A stretch of DNA of 64,000 bases from Solimicrobium sp040544425 (lineage in GTDB: Bacteria; Pseudomonadota; Gammaproteobacteria; Burkholderiales; Burkholderiaceae_D), in assembly GCA_040544425.1 (NCBI GenBank), contig JBEONO010000020.1, positions 4,705 to 68,704 on the forward strand. The letters run 5' to 3'. The notes beneath the pieces were generated by a model that saw only the letters and a list, made by a program, of their open reading frames with translations, ran no database searches and was not told the origin of the DNA. Below are positions 33,274-42,624 of the stretch, in pieces. A program made the translations under genes and the position numbers. The stretch's first letter is position 1, and each line of letters starts with the position of its first letter.

Positions 33274-35250
33274 TTATGGCGAAGGAACATTCACGACGGT
33301 GTTGACGACCGTGACTGATGCGCCCAGGGACAAGGCCCGGCCATTTAACGTAACCAATGCGACATTGCCTGCTGTTGAGATCGTAACGCCCGATTGCGAG
33401 ATAATCGTTCCAACCATGGTTCCGCCACCGCCAGCATTGATCGTTGCCGCGCTGCCGACCTGCCAGAACACGTTCTTGGCCTGTGCACCGTTAGCCAGAA
33501 TGATGCTTGCCGGAGCAGCAGCACCTGGACCGCCAACAATCAGCGTGCTGGCCATTTGGAATACCCACACCGCATTCGCATTACCCTGTGCATCGAGAGT
33601 CAAATTACCGCCTTCAATCATGAACGATCCGGAGGCGGCAGTGTAGTCACCTGGCGCCAGAGTCAAATTGGCGAGATTACCGGCGCCGGGATTAGGGCCA
33701 GCGGGCATTGCCACTAACTGGTTATAAGCGGCCAAGGTGTCGGCGCGCGCTGCAAAGGCAACTTGTTCCGTGCTCGCATTCGCTTCAGCACATCCGGCAG
33801 GCGGGGTAGATAGTTTAGTAAAGATCAAGCCATTGACTGCGCCAATATTCAATGGCTTTTCGTCATAGCTGCAGTTAGGTTGAGTATCATGAAATCCGGT
33901 CACCAGAGTTGATCCAGCAGTTGTCCCTATATTGCCATTGATGACTGTGTAGATTCCCCGATTGGTCATCCCTGCGCCGCCGCCAAATTCGCCAAATGTC
34001 GAGGCACTGCCAAGATTGATTACCGGCGGAACCGTGCAGGAAGCAGCAGTGAAATTCCATTTGTAGTTGGCCACCATCGTGTCGGCAGGTGCCGCCAGAT
34101 CTGCCACACCGTTCGCTCCACCGACAATCGTTGCCGTGTAAGTTTGACCTGCGACGAGCGCTACCGGCGTAAAGGTCGCGATCGTTCCGGTCGACGCATC
34201 TAACACTACTGAACTGGCCGCAACATGGGTGAATGCTGGCGCTGGTCCGGTAATCACAAAGGTCGCATTATTGACCTTGGTCGGATCCATACGTAAACCT
34301 GCAGGAAGACCGAATTGCGCATTGATTGCTGCGTTTGTGCAAACACCGTTTGCATTCGCGCCGGGGTTGGTCGATACCACAGTGACATGGGCGACCGGCG
34401 TAGCGGTACCTGCTGTAAATTTCCATACATAATTACTCGCCGCTGGCAATGCGGCCTGATTTCCGCCCAATGCATTGCTTGCCAAATCTGTCGCACCGGT
34501 AGTAATCGTTGCGGTATATAAAGTTCCCACTGCCAAAGCTGCTGAAGGAGAAAAGACTGCCGTTCTGCTGCCGGTGATATAACTCACGTTTCCAGACGGT
34601 GCCACACAAGGTGCCGTGCAGCTCAAGGTAAAACTGGAACCGCTGATTGAAGCCGGTGCCATATCCTGGCTGAAGCTTGCCGATATTGCGGCATTAGCCG
34701 CCAGCGTTGCCGGTGGAGTTGCTGTCAGCGGCGCGGTCATGATGACACTCGGTCGGGTGGCGCTGGTTGTCAGTCCGGTTGTGAAGCACCAGCTATAAGG
34801 ACTTGTTAAAGCAAGGCCTGTCGTTAAGCTCTTGACACCAGTTACGGTAGCCGTGTACAAGGTGCCGGGCATAAGTACAGTTCCAGTGGCTAACGTGAGG
34901 GATGCAATTGAATTGGTCGGATCCAGTGCCACAGTTCCGACGGGGCTAACGCAGGGAGACGAGCAGGTCAAGGTAAAGCTGGCCGTGCCGGTTATCGGCG
35001 CCACCGGCTCGCTGAACGAAGCGACGATAATGACGTTGTTTAACGGAACGCCAGTAGAGTTGTTTGCTGGCGCTACTGCAGACACTGTTGGCGCAGCAAT
35101 GACTACCGGGGGCGTGACCGGTACGACCGTATCTGTGTTCAAACCCAATATTGGTGCCTGGCCGCCGCTGCCGCAGGCAGCCAAAACAGCACAGCACAGC
35201 AGCGCGCCAATGATTGGCATGGCCCTGCTAATTTCTCTAAGACTTTTCAT
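33274..35250 (-). CDS. Ice-binding-like (DUF3494) lipoprotein with Ig-like domains
   Basis: 658 residues. The ATG at 35250 has GGAG 7 nt upstream; the frame is open 33 codons further without such a signal. A lipobox LAAC (Cys26) marks a lipoprotein. Residues about 55-400 contain three Big_5-type Ig-like domains, each with PxNxxxVPLNxxI-like starts and a final YxWxFT strand. Residues about 405-650 are a DUF3494 domain: LGSASTFGEF, GNIGTTAG, GDYTAASGSFMIEGG, WVFQMASTLIVG, FWQVGSAATINAGGGGTMVG and ALVTLNGRALSL. DUF3494 proteins with proven activity bind ice and stop recrystallisation; a surface-tethered form could hold cells to ice or protect them. Activity cannot be judged from sequence alone, since not all members bind ice. 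Confidence 0.9.
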   Translation of the reverse strand: MKSLREISRAMPIIGALLCCAVLAACGSGGQAPILGLNTDTVVPVTPPVVIAAPTVSAVAPANNSTGVPLNNVIIVASFSEPVAPITGTASFTLTCSSPCVSPVGTVALDPTNSIASLTLATGTVLMPGTLYTATVTGVKSLTTGLALTSPYSWCFTTGLTTSATRPSVIMTAPLTATPPATLAANAAISASFSQDMAPASISGSSFTLSCTAPCVAPSGNVSYITGSRTAVFSPSAALAVGTLYTATITTGATDLASNALGGNQAALPAASNYVWKFTAGTATPVAHVTVVSTNPGANANGVCTNAAINAQFGLPAGLRMDPTKVNNATFVITGPAPAFTHVAASSVVLDASTGTIATFTPVALVAGQTYTATIVGGANGVADLAAPADTMVANYKWNFTAASCTVPPVINLGSASTFGEFGGGAGMTNRGIYTVINGNIGTTAGSTLVTGFHDTQPNCSYDEKPLNIGAVNGLIFTKLSTPPAGCAEANASTEQVAFAARADTLAAYNQLVAMPAGPNPGAGNLANLTLAPGDYTAASGSFMIEGGNLTLDAQGNANAVWVFQMASTLIVGGPGAAAPASIILANGAQAKNVFWQVGSAATINAGGGGTMVGTIISQSGVTISTAGNVALVTLNGRALSLGASVTVVNTVVNVPSP

Positions 35251-35555
35251 TTTATTTCTCCGGTTATTTTGTACCTGATCACACATTGTTGGTGACATTC
35301 GGTGCAGTCTCGCGGTTTCGCACCTGGACTTCAGTGCGCTGCGACACACAACCGCACAACAATTTTGTAAGTCGTTATCAAGCAGCTCATTAACTGCATC
35401 AGAGTGAACAAAACAGCCACCTGAACTGATATGACATTTGTCACTTTAATTTGCTGACAGTTGGCTCTTAATAAAAAATCGGACTTGCTTCAAACTCCAT
35501 CCCATCAACAAAGCAACAACTTCACCGAAACTCACTAACAGCAAGGAGCAATTTC
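35251..35555. other. Divergent intergenic region with candidate operator
   Basis: 305 bp between the ice-binding lipoprotein and the gene at 35556. The one clear element is the inverted repeat at 35432-35443. The upstream leader of the lipoprotein is otherwise featureless to my reading. Confidence 0.5.
35432..35443. promoter_or_regulatory. Inverted repeat TGACA-TT-TGTCA, possible response-regulator site
   Basis: TGACATTTGTCA has two 5-bp arms and a 2-bp spacer, a common layout for NarL/DesR-type regulators. It is 112 bp upstream of the membrane-protein gene that precedes the two-component pair, so autoregulation is plausible but unproven. Confidence 0.4.
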
Positions 35556-36080
35556 ATGACACATACATTTGGCGGTATCCCAACCTGGATCGTTGGCTTA
35601 TTTTTTGGGCTGCTGTATTACGGTTACGCGCAAACCAAAACCAGAACCGTATCGCGCACGCGCCTGACGGTATTTCCCGTGATTCTGGTCGGACTATCGT
35701 TGTATGGGGTCCTGCATGTGGCGAACTCCACCGTGCCCGCCCTGCTTGCATGGGCGGCCGGTTTAAGACTGGCGTTTTACCTCAACTCGCACATTCCGCA
35801 CGGCCAAGGCGTTGTTGCACAACCGGATCGTCAGCATTTCGTGCTGCCTGGCAGCTGGATTCCGATGCTGTTAATCATGACTGTTTTTAGCGCCAAATTT
35901 GTTCTGGGATATTTGGTCGGCAGCCACATGGTCGATTCTGAAAGCTTCAATTTTATTGTTCTCAGCAGCGCCATCTCGGGTTTAATCAGCGGCACATTTT
36001 TGGCGCGCGCCGTGCAGATTTTCAAGGCAGGGACATTTACCGCAACGGATTTGTCGCTGCCGAACAAAACGGCCACATAA
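35556..36080 (+). CDS. Small inner-membrane protein of unknown function
   Basis: 174 residues; ATG after AAGGAG at normal spacing. About five hydrophobic segments (IVGLFFGLLYYGYA, VFPVILVGLSLYGVL, ALLAWAAGLRLAFYL, WIPMLLIMTVFSAKFVLGYLV, FIVLSSAISGLISGTFLA). The sequence type, with TRTVSRTRL after the first helix, is familiar from conserved betaproteobacterial membrane proteins without assigned role. It lies 60 bp upstream of a histidine kinase gene on the same strand and is likely co-transcribed; it could be a target or sensor partner of that system. Confidence 0.75.
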   Translation: MTHTFGGIPTWIVGLFFGLLYYGYAQTKTRTVSRTRLTVFPVILVGLSLYGVLHVANSTVPALLAWAAGLRLAFYLNSHIPHGQGVVAQPDRQHFVLPGSWIPMLLIMTVFSAKFVLGYLVGSHMVDSESFNFIVLSSAISGLISGTFLARAVQIFKAGTFTATDLSLPNKTAT

Positions 36081-36140
36081 TTCATTGTGCCGGCGGTTTA
36101 AGCTGGCTTAAAATGGCCCACCCAATTGAAGAGGAATATC

Positions 36141-37259
36141 GTGGCATTCATTCAACGCGTCATTCAGGGCCCATGGTTGCCGGAACACCAAAGCAATTCT
36201 GCGTTTGCGTGGCTGTCCATGTTGATCTTCTTTTTTTGGCGATACATCAATCAATCGGTCAGCATGACGGAGATCATCCTCGCTGCGCTGTCCACCCTGG
36301 TCTTTCTGCTGCTGTACTTCAGCAATTTTTGGGTAAAAAGTTCGGTGGGCGCCGTGATCGTGGGGGCAATCTGCCTGCTGGGTCTGGTTTGGGCACCAGT
36401 CAATCCTGGCGCATCAGTCTTTATTGTATTTTCTGCGGCAAGCTGCGCATCGATTCAACCGAACCGCTACGCCTACGCATCTCTGGCATTGATCCTGGCA
36501 TTGGTTGCAGCTGAAGTTTATTTCATCAATATCAGCGCCGAATTCTGGATACCGGGATTGCTGGTTTCCAGTTCCATTGGCGTGGCTACCATCATGCAAA
36601 CCTCGTTGCGTCGCTCACGGGAAAAGCTCATTCGCTCCCAGGAGGAAGTCGCCTACCTCGCGACCATCGCCGAACGCGAGCGCATTTCACGGGATTTGCA
36701 TGACCTGCTTGGACATACTCTGTCACTCATTACGATTAAAGCAGAGTTGGCCGGGAAGTTGATCGGACGCGACCTGCAGGCCTGCCAGCAGGAGATTGCC
36801 GATATCGAGCAAACAGCCCGCAATGCATTGAGCGAAGTGCGCGCCGCGGTAACCGGCTACCGCAAAGTCGGACTCACGCACGAATTAGCCAATGCAGCGA
36901 GCTGTCTGATTGCTGCGAATATCGAACTCAAGACCCACATTGATCAGGTCCAGTTGTCAGCCACATCGGAAAACATTCTGTCATTGGCGCTGCGCGAAGC
37001 GATCACCAATGTCGCACGTCATTCTGGCGCAAGGCAATGTGAGATTCAGCTGATTACAGAGGGGCATTGGATCGTCTTGAAAATTAAAGATAATGGCACC
37101 CGGTTGAGCGATACCAGCGAAGTCATGCCTGGCAACGGCTTGACCGGTATGCGCGAACGCGTTGCAGCCATGGGTGGGCGCATCACGATGGAAGTCCAAC
37201 AAGGGCTGTCAGTGCAGGTTCATCTGCCCATTGAGTCACGGCCAGGAGCGCTGCAATGA
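36141..37259 (+). CDS. Sensor histidine kinase, DesK/NarL subfamily
   Basis: About 372 residues. The GTG at 36141 with AGAGGA 5 nt upstream is preferred to a TTG five codons earlier. Residues 20-165 form five to six membrane helices with no sizeable external loop, as in DesK-type thermosensors. The dimerisation helix carries the phospho-accepting His in ERISRDLHDLLGHTLS (about residue 187), typical of HisKA_3. The HATPase domain follows: ALREAITNVARHS (N box), KIKDNGTR and GNGLTGMRERVAAMGG. It should autophosphorylate and pass phosphate to the regulator at 37256, whose gene overlaps it (ATGA). The stimulus, perhaps membrane fluidity or temperature, is inferred from topology only. Confidence 0.9.
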   Translation: MAFIQRVIQGPWLPEHQSNSAFAWLSMLIFFFWRYINQSVSMTEIILAALSTLVFLLLYFSNFWVKSSVGAVIVGAICLLGLVWAPVNPGASVFIVFSAASCASIQPNRYAYASLALILALVAAEVYFINISAEFWIPGLLVSSSIGVATIMQTSLRRSREKLIRSQEEVAYLATIAERERISRDLHDLLGHTLSLITIKAELAGKLIGRDLQACQQEIADIEQTARNALSEVRAAVTGYRKVGLTHELANAASCLIAANIELKTHIDQVQLSATSENILSLALREAITNVARHSGARQCEIQLITEGHWIVLKIKDNGTRLSDTSEVMPGNGLTGMRERVAAMGGRITMEVQQGLSVQVHLPIESRPGALQ

Positions 37260-37861
37260 TAAGGGTTTTAATTGCCGAAGATCAGGGCCTGGTGCTGGGT
37301 GCATTGGCAGCACTGTTAAAGCTGGAGGACGATCTGGACATCGTCGGTGTCGCGCGTAACGGTGAAGAAGCATATGCGATGGCGAAAGCCCTGCAACCGG
37401 ATATCGTCATGACAGATATTGAAATGCCATTGATGACCGGGCTTGAATTGGCGACCCTGTTAAACGAACAGGGTTTCACCTGCAAGATCCTGATTGTCAC
37501 CACCTTCGCCCGAGCCGGATTTTTGCGGCGCGCCTTAAAGGCCGGGGTGCGCGGTTATCTGTTGAAAGACGCACCATCCGAAGCCCTGGCGGCAGCGATT
37601 CGCACGATCCATCAAGGCGGCAAAGTCATTGCGCCGGAACTGGCCATGGAGAGCTGGAATGGCGCGGAAGATCCGCTGAACGAGCGTGAGAGGCAGGTAT
37701 TACGTCTGGCCGGGGAAGGCAAACCAAGCGCTGAAATCGCCCGGCTGATTCATTTATCAGAAGGCACCGTGCGCAATTACCTGTCCGAAGCGATCAGCAA
37801 GCTGAATGCAAAAAACCGGGTGGAAGCCTATCGCCTGGCGCGCGAAGCAGGCTGGTTATAG
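37256..37861 (+). CDS. NarL/DesR-family response regulator
   Basis: 201 residues. The receiver domain has the acidic pocket AEDQG and phospho-acceptor Asp54 in IVMTDIEMP, with Thr in VTTFARAG and Lys in LLKDAP. The C-terminal LuxR-type helix-turn-helix spans about residues 140-200 (LNERERQVLRLAGEGKPSAEIARLIHLSEGTVRNYLSEAISKL, read here in pieces: LNERERQVLRLA and HLSEGTVRNYLSEAISKL). It probably binds as a dimer to an inverted repeat such as that at 35432. Overlaps the kinase gene by 4 bp. Confidence 0.93.
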   Translation: MIRVLIAEDQGLVLGALAALLKLEDDLDIVGVARNGEEAYAMAKALQPDIVMTDIEMPLMTGLELATLLNEQGFTCKILIVTTFARAGFLRRALKAGVRGYLLKDAPSEALAAAIRTIHQGGKVIAPELAMESWNGAEDPLNERERQVLRLAGEGKPSAEIARLIHLSEGTVRNYLSEAISKLNAKNRVEAYRLAREAGWL

Positions 37862-37869
37862 AGGAATGA

Positions 37870-38418
37870 TTATTTCCGCTCGGGCAGCATACGCGTCAAC
37901 GTATTGTCCTTCTTAAAATAATGGTGGAACAGTGCGGCTGCAGCATGAAAGCCAATCAGAAAATACGCCGTATTCCCGATCAGACCGTGAATGTCGAAAA
38001 TATTTTCAGCCAGATCGTCATTGGCGTTTAAAAACAGCGGTAACTCAATGCCAAAAAAATAGGTCGCTCGCCCGGCAAGGCAACGGCCGACATAACCCAA
38101 AATCGGCATCACCACCATCACCAGATACAGTGCCAGGTGCATTGCTTTCGCCCCAAAGTACTGTACGCGCGATATCGCAGGTTTGATTTCCGGTTCTGGT
38201 GCCATGAACTTGAGCACCAGTCGAACACAGACCAAAACAAAAATCGTCAAGCCAAGTTCGAAATGCCAGGCCATCAGATTGCTGCGCATCTCACTGCCTT
38301 TTGGGTAACTATCATGCAGCTCGATACTGGCAAACACCGCGGCCATCACCAATAGCATGAGCCAGTGCAGTGCGATTGACAGTGAGCCATAACGTTCTTT
38401 GGTATTTAAATAGGACAT
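37870..38418 (-). CDS. Cytochrome b561-family membrane protein
   Basis: 182 residues from ATG 38418 (GGAG 10 nt upstream); longer frames lack signals. Four membrane helices carry the heme-binding histidines: ALHW (about 18), AWHFELG (about 50), AMHLALY (about 92) and HAAAALFHHYF (about 155-165). Members such as CybB pass electrons from superoxide or other donors to quinone. The donor here is unknown. Convergent with the two-component operon, 8 bp between stops. Confidence 0.9.
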   Translation of the reverse strand: MSYLNTKERYGSLSIALHWLMLLVMAAVFASIELHDSYPKGSEMRSNLMAWHFELGLTIFVLVCVRLVLKFMAPEPEIKPAISRVQYFGAKAMHLALYLVMVVMPILGYVGRCLAGRATYFFGIELPLFLNANDDLAENIFDIHGLIGNTAYFLIGFHAAAALFHHYFKKDNTLTRMLPERK

Positions 38419-38645
38419 AATCCAAAATCTCCGGTTCGATGGTTCAAGAAATGCGAATCGGGGGATTTTAACCAATACCACTACACAATAGCGATTTAAT
38501 TTGCATCGTTATGTAAAAGGTCAGGTCGATCCCTTCCCACCGGTTGCGTCTCAAAGCACTACAAACAAAAAATTATGCACAGCAAAAAGTTGCCCCATTG
38601 AATTTTCGCATAAAATGCAGGCTATCTCTCCACTCCGGGAATCCC

Positions 38646-39566
38646 ATGTTTTCAAAACTACATGACGTCGCAAGGCAATTGAACCAGGTTATCGTCGGCA
38701 AGCCGACGCAAATTCGACAGGCTCTGGTCTGTATTCTGGCTGGTGGTCATCTGTTAATCGAAGATATCCCGGGAGTTGGCAAAACCACTTTGGCCCACGC
38801 ATTGGCGATCAGTCTCGGGATGCAGATGAATCGACTGCAATTTACCAGCGACCTGATGCCGGCTGATGTGATTGGCATTTCGATCTACGAACGTGAAAAA
38901 AACAGTTTTATGTTTCATCCCGGACCGATCTTTACGCAGGTGTTGCTGGCCGACGAAATTAATCGCGCCACGCCCAAGACCCAATCGGCATTGCTGGAGG
39001 CGATGGAAGAGCATCAGGTTACCGCAGAGGGCGCAACACATGCATTGCCAGAACCGTTTTTCGTCCTGGCCACGCAAAACCCCTTGCATCAGGTTGGCAC
39101 GTTCCCATTGCCTGAATCACAGCTTGATCGATTTTTAATGTGCATTTCGCTTGGCTATCCGGATGCCGCAGCAGAGCGCGCGCTGTTGATGGGCGATGAC
39201 CGACGCACGATGCTGCAGCATCTTCCGCAATTGATGCAGGCGCATGAGTTGATTGGAGCGCAGCAGGCGATCAAGAAAATTCATTGTTCCGAGTCCCTGC
39301 TGGATTACTTGCAAAAGCTGTTGCAGGAAACGCGCCGCAATGGTTTGTTCAGCGCCGGACTGAGTCCCCGCGCAGGGATTGCACTGTTGCAGGCGGCACG
39401 CTCGTGGGCTGCGTTGGAAGGCCGCGACCACGTGATTCCTGAAGACGTGCAGGCTGTATTCGTTTCCGTGGCGGCCCATCGCCTGCATCCGCTGTCTTCA
39501 ACTTCTGCAAATTCAATATCCAGTCAGATACTTTTAAATAAGCTCATTCAACAAGTTGGAATTTGA
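38646..39566 (+). CDS. MoxR-family AAA+ ATPase
   Basis: 306 residues from ATG 38646. Walker A is EDIPGVGKTTLAHAL (about residue 40), Walker B is VLLADEINRATPKTQSALLEAMEE (seen as LLADEINRATPK), sensor 1 is FVLATQNP and the arginine finger region is FLMCISLGYP. MoxR ATPases act as chaperones for metal insertion or assembly of partner proteins, commonly together with DUF58 and transglutaminase-like proteins as here. It overlaps the next gene by the TGATG arrangement and opens a three- to four-gene operon. Confidence 0.93.
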   Translation: MFSKLHDVARQLNQVIVGKPTQIRQALVCILAGGHLLIEDIPGVGKTTLAHALAISLGMQMNRLQFTSDLMPADVIGISIYEREKNSFMFHPGPIFTQVLLADEINRATPKTQSALLEAMEEHQVTAEGATHALPEPFFVLATQNPLHQVGTFPLPESQLDRFLMCISLGYPDAAAERALLMGDDRRTMLQHLPQLMQAHELIGAQQAIKKIHCSESLLDYLQKLLQETRRNGLFSAGLSPRAGIALLQAARSWAALEGRDHVIPEDVQAVFVSVAAHRLHPLSSTSANSISSQILLNKLIQQVGI

Positions 39567-40534
39567 TGCTGCGCAAAATTCAAAAAAAAATTCGTTCCTG
39601 GCAGCACCCGAATCCAGTCAGCCAGGAATTAATTTTAAACCGCCACCGGATCTATATTTTGCCGAGTAAAGCGGGTTTGGTGTACGCGCTGGTGTTACTG
39701 ACGATTTTTATCACATCCATCAATTACAACCTGAATTTGGGCTATGCCCTTGATTTCGTCTTGATCAGTTGCGGTTGGCTCGGGATCAATTTCACTTTTC
39801 GAAATCTATCTGGAATTGGCTTGACGGCCTCACCCAGTCCCGCGGTCTATCTGGGCGACATGGCACACTTTTCAGTTCATTTGAACAATCGCGCCAAACA
39901 TGCGCGGTATGCAATCAACATCGGTTTTAGCGATGCGCCTGCACAGTGCGCTGATATCCCTCAACACAGCACCGCTGACCTGACACTGGCCACGCCGACC
40001 ACGCAACGCGGATGGATGGCTTGCCCCAGGATCCGCATTCAGACTACATTCCCTTACGGCTTGCTCAACGCCTGGTCTTACTGGAACACCACCCAGAAAA
40101 TTTTGGTTTATCCGGCACCGGAAATCAATCCGCCCGCTCTCCCATTTGGCACCGGCGGATCGACTGGTACGGACCTTGTGGCTGGCAACGACGACTTTAG
40201 CGGAGTGCGTAATTACAAGCTCGGCGACCCACTGAAACAATTGGCATGGCGCCAGATTGCCAGACAGAGCGCATCCGGGAATGAGGTTTTGATCAGCAAA
40301 CATTTTGAAGGCGGTCAACAGAAAATTTGCCTGCTTGATCTTGCTGCCCTGCCTCCCCAACTTGATTTGGAACAGAAACTGTCGCGTCTGTGTGCCTGGT
40401 TGTTGGCAGCAGAAAGAGAGCAGGTTAGTTATGCATTTAAGTTGGGCCAGATGCAGATCCCGAAAAATTCCGGCGCCGACCACCAAGCGGCGTGCTTAAC
40501 GGCTCTCGCTCTATTCGGGCAGCAAACCGTATGA
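39566..40534 (+). CDS. DUF58 membrane-anchored protein
   Basis: 322 residues. Two hydrophobic segments near residues 35-75 (AGLVYALVLLTIFITSINY, LDFVLISCGWLGINFTF) anchor the protein. The C-terminal DUF58 domain has the typical GTDLVAGNDDFSGVRNYKLGDPLKQLAWRQIAR region (about 205-237; core piece GVRNYKLGDPLKQLAW), a fold related to von Willebrand A. It is the usual middle member of MoxR-DUF58-transglutaminase operons, of unknown precise function. Translationally coupled on both sides (TGATG and ATGA). Confidence 0.9.
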   Translation: MLRKIQKKIRSWQHPNPVSQELILNRHRIYILPSKAGLVYALVLLTIFITSINYNLNLGYALDFVLISCGWLGINFTFRNLSGIGLTASPSPAVYLGDMAHFSVHLNNRAKHARYAINIGFSDAPAQCADIPQHSTADLTLATPTTQRGWMACPRIRIQTTFPYGLLNAWSYWNTTQKILVYPAPEINPPALPFGTGGSTGTDLVAGNDDFSGVRNYKLGDPLKQLAWRQIARQSASGNEVLISKHFEGGQQKICLLDLAALPPQLDLEQKLSRLCAWLLAAEREQVSYAFKLGQMQIPKNSGADHQAACLTALALFGQQTV

Positions 40535-42624
40535 ATAAAATAGCGCGGGCATTGCCGTTCAAAATACAACTGCCTGTCCTCACTCGTGACAAGGCCGATA
40601 CGCTTTTGCTGTTGGTGACCAGCTGCTTTGTATTATTTCCCTTTGCCCAGCACAGTCCGATCTGGCTAAATGCAATTGCCTTGATACTGATCTCATGGCG
40701 TGCCTGGATTACTCTGCAAGGCCAGGCATTGCCCAAAAAATGGTTGCTCACGGTGATTTGTGCTGCACTGTCCGTCGGCATTTACGTCCACTTTCACACC
40801 TGGCTGGGCAAGGAAGCGGGCATCGCTTTTTTGATTATTCTGGTTTGTTTGAAAATGCTGGAGTTACACGCGCGCCGCGACGCACTTACCGTAATTTTTG
40901 TCTGCTATTTTTTATTGGTAGCCCAATTGATCTATTCACAAAGCCTGCTTTCGGGTTTATATTTGCTGTTTTGTACCGGCTTGATAATCAGCACCCAATT
41001 CACTTTTCAATATCATCGATTAATTCCGCCACTGTCTACACGCCTGTTGAACGGCTATAAAATAGTCGCGATCGCGTTACCCCTGGCACTGATATTGTTC
41101 CTGTTTTTCCCCAGAATCCAAGGCCCGCTTTGGGGCAAGCAGCAAGGTAACGTTGGCGGCATCACCGGATTATCTGATTCCATGGAACCAGGCAATGTCG
41201 CCGAATTGGCACTGTCTGACCAAATTGCATTTCGCGTCAAATTCGATGGCCGCATACCTGCAGCGTCACAACTGTACTGGCGTGGCATTGTGCTGGACAC
41301 ATTCAGTGGATCGAGATGGACCGTCAGTGAATCCTCAGGTAATCGCTCGAATCCATCGGCAATTACGAATGGCGTTCCGATTTCACAGGAAATCATCCTG
41401 GAGCCCCATAATCAGCACTGGTTGTTTGGACTGGATCGCCCCGGCAACCTGACCAGTTATAACGGAAATACTATTGACGGCGGTAACAATCAGTATGGAC
41501 ATTTGACCCGCTATGGGGAAATGCGCAGCCAAAGTTTCATTCAAGACCGGGTACGCTACACGATTACCAGCTATCTGAATGGCAGCGCCGGAGCAAATCC
41601 CGGATCGACATTTTTTTCGTCAGAGCCGATCGATGTGCAAAACAGTGCTTTGCAACTTCCAGAAGGATTCAATCCATTGACGATCCGGTGGGCGCAACAA
41701 TTGCGACAGAATGATTCGGATCCCTTGCAGCTGGCAAATCAGGTTTTACGCTTTTTTCATGAGCAACCGTTCAAGTACACTCTCGCGCCAGCACCATTAG
41801 GCACCAATCAAATCGATGATTTTATGTTCGGAACACAGGCGGGATTTTGTGAGCATTACGCCAGCGCCTTTGTCGTCATCATGCGCGCCATGAACATACC
41901 GTCGCGCGTCGTCACGGGCTATCAGGGCGGAGAGATCAATGCGGTTGACGGATTCATGACCGTGAGACAATCCGATGCGCACGCCTGGGCAGAAATCTGG
42001 CTGGACCAGCGCGGCTGGGTTCGCTTTGATCCGACTGCGGCAGTGTCACCCGAACGCGTCGAGCGTGGATTTAACGGAAGCTTCCCCAACCGCAATCGGA
42101 GCGGTTTGATGAGTTTTGCGCAGCAGACCTGGGTCGCAAGTCTCGCGAAACAATTTCAATTAAGGTGGGACGCGACCAACAGCTCGTGGAATTTATGGAT
42201 ATTGAACTACAACCTGGACAAACAAAAACGTTTGCTGTCCAACCTGTCTGGAATTGAACACCCACAGGCAGCTCAACTGGGCGTGGCAATGATGATCGCA
42301 GCCAGTCTGGTTGTCAGCATCTTGTCGCTGCTGCTGTTTGGCAAAAAAAATACCGTCATCCCGATCGACAAATATTATTTCGGATTTTGCCAGTATATGG
42401 GTCGCCAGGGTTTTGCTCGATTGCCGCACGAAGGCAGTATCGCGTACAGCCAGCGACTCCAATATATTTTCAAAAATAACGCTGACATCGCTGAATTTTT
42501 AACCCTGTACACGCTTTGCAAATACGGCAGAGGTTACAATTCGGACCAATTGAATCGACTGAAAGAACTACTGAACCTATGTCTCCAGCTCAAACCACCA
42601 CACGCAAATTCTTCTCAAAATTAA
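40531..42624 (+). CDS. TgpA-like transglutaminase membrane protein (DUF3488)
   Basis: 697 residues from ATG 40531. The first 190 residues hold about six membrane helices (DUF3488 region). The periplasmic transglutaminase core has the Cys in GFCEHYASAFVVIMR (about residue 450), His in SDAHAWAEIW (about 485) and Asp in VRFDPTA (about 505). A further membrane helix and a C-terminal cytoplasmic domain follow (about 580-697). Pseudomonas TgpA is essential; the crosslinked or cleaved target is not established. Its 3' end overlaps mltB by 46 bp in a different frame. Confidence 0.92.
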   Translation: MNKIARALPFKIQLPVLTRDKADTLLLLVTSCFVLFPFAQHSPIWLNAIALILISWRAWITLQGQALPKKWLLTVICAALSVGIYVHFHTWLGKEAGIAFLIILVCLKMLELHARRDALTVIFVCYFLLVAQLIYSQSLLSGLYLLFCTGLIISTQFTFQYHRLIPPLSTRLLNGYKIVAIALPLALILFLFFPRIQGPLWGKQQGNVGGITGLSDSMEPGNVAELALSDQIAFRVKFDGRIPAASQLYWRGIVLDTFSGSRWTVSESSGNRSNPSAITNGVPISQEIILEPHNQHWLFGLDRPGNLTSYNGNTIDGGNNQYGHLTRYGEMRSQSFIQDRVRYTITSYLNGSAGANPGSTFFSSEPIDVQNSALQLPEGFNPLTIRWAQQLRQNDSDPLQLANQVLRFFHEQPFKYTLAPAPLGTNQIDDFMFGTQAGFCEHYASAFVVIMRAMNIPSRVVTGYQGGEINAVDGFMTVRQSDAHAWAEIWLDQRGWVRFDPTAAVSPERVERGFNGSFPNRNRSGLMSFAQQTWVASLAKQFQLRWDATNSSWNLWILNYNLDKQKRLLSNLSGIEHPQAAQLGVAMMIAASLVVSILSLLLFGKKNTVIPIDKYYFGFCQYMGRQGFARLPHEGSIAYSQRLQYIFKNNADIAEFLTLYTLCKYGRGYNSDQLNRLKELLNLCLQLKPPHANSSQN

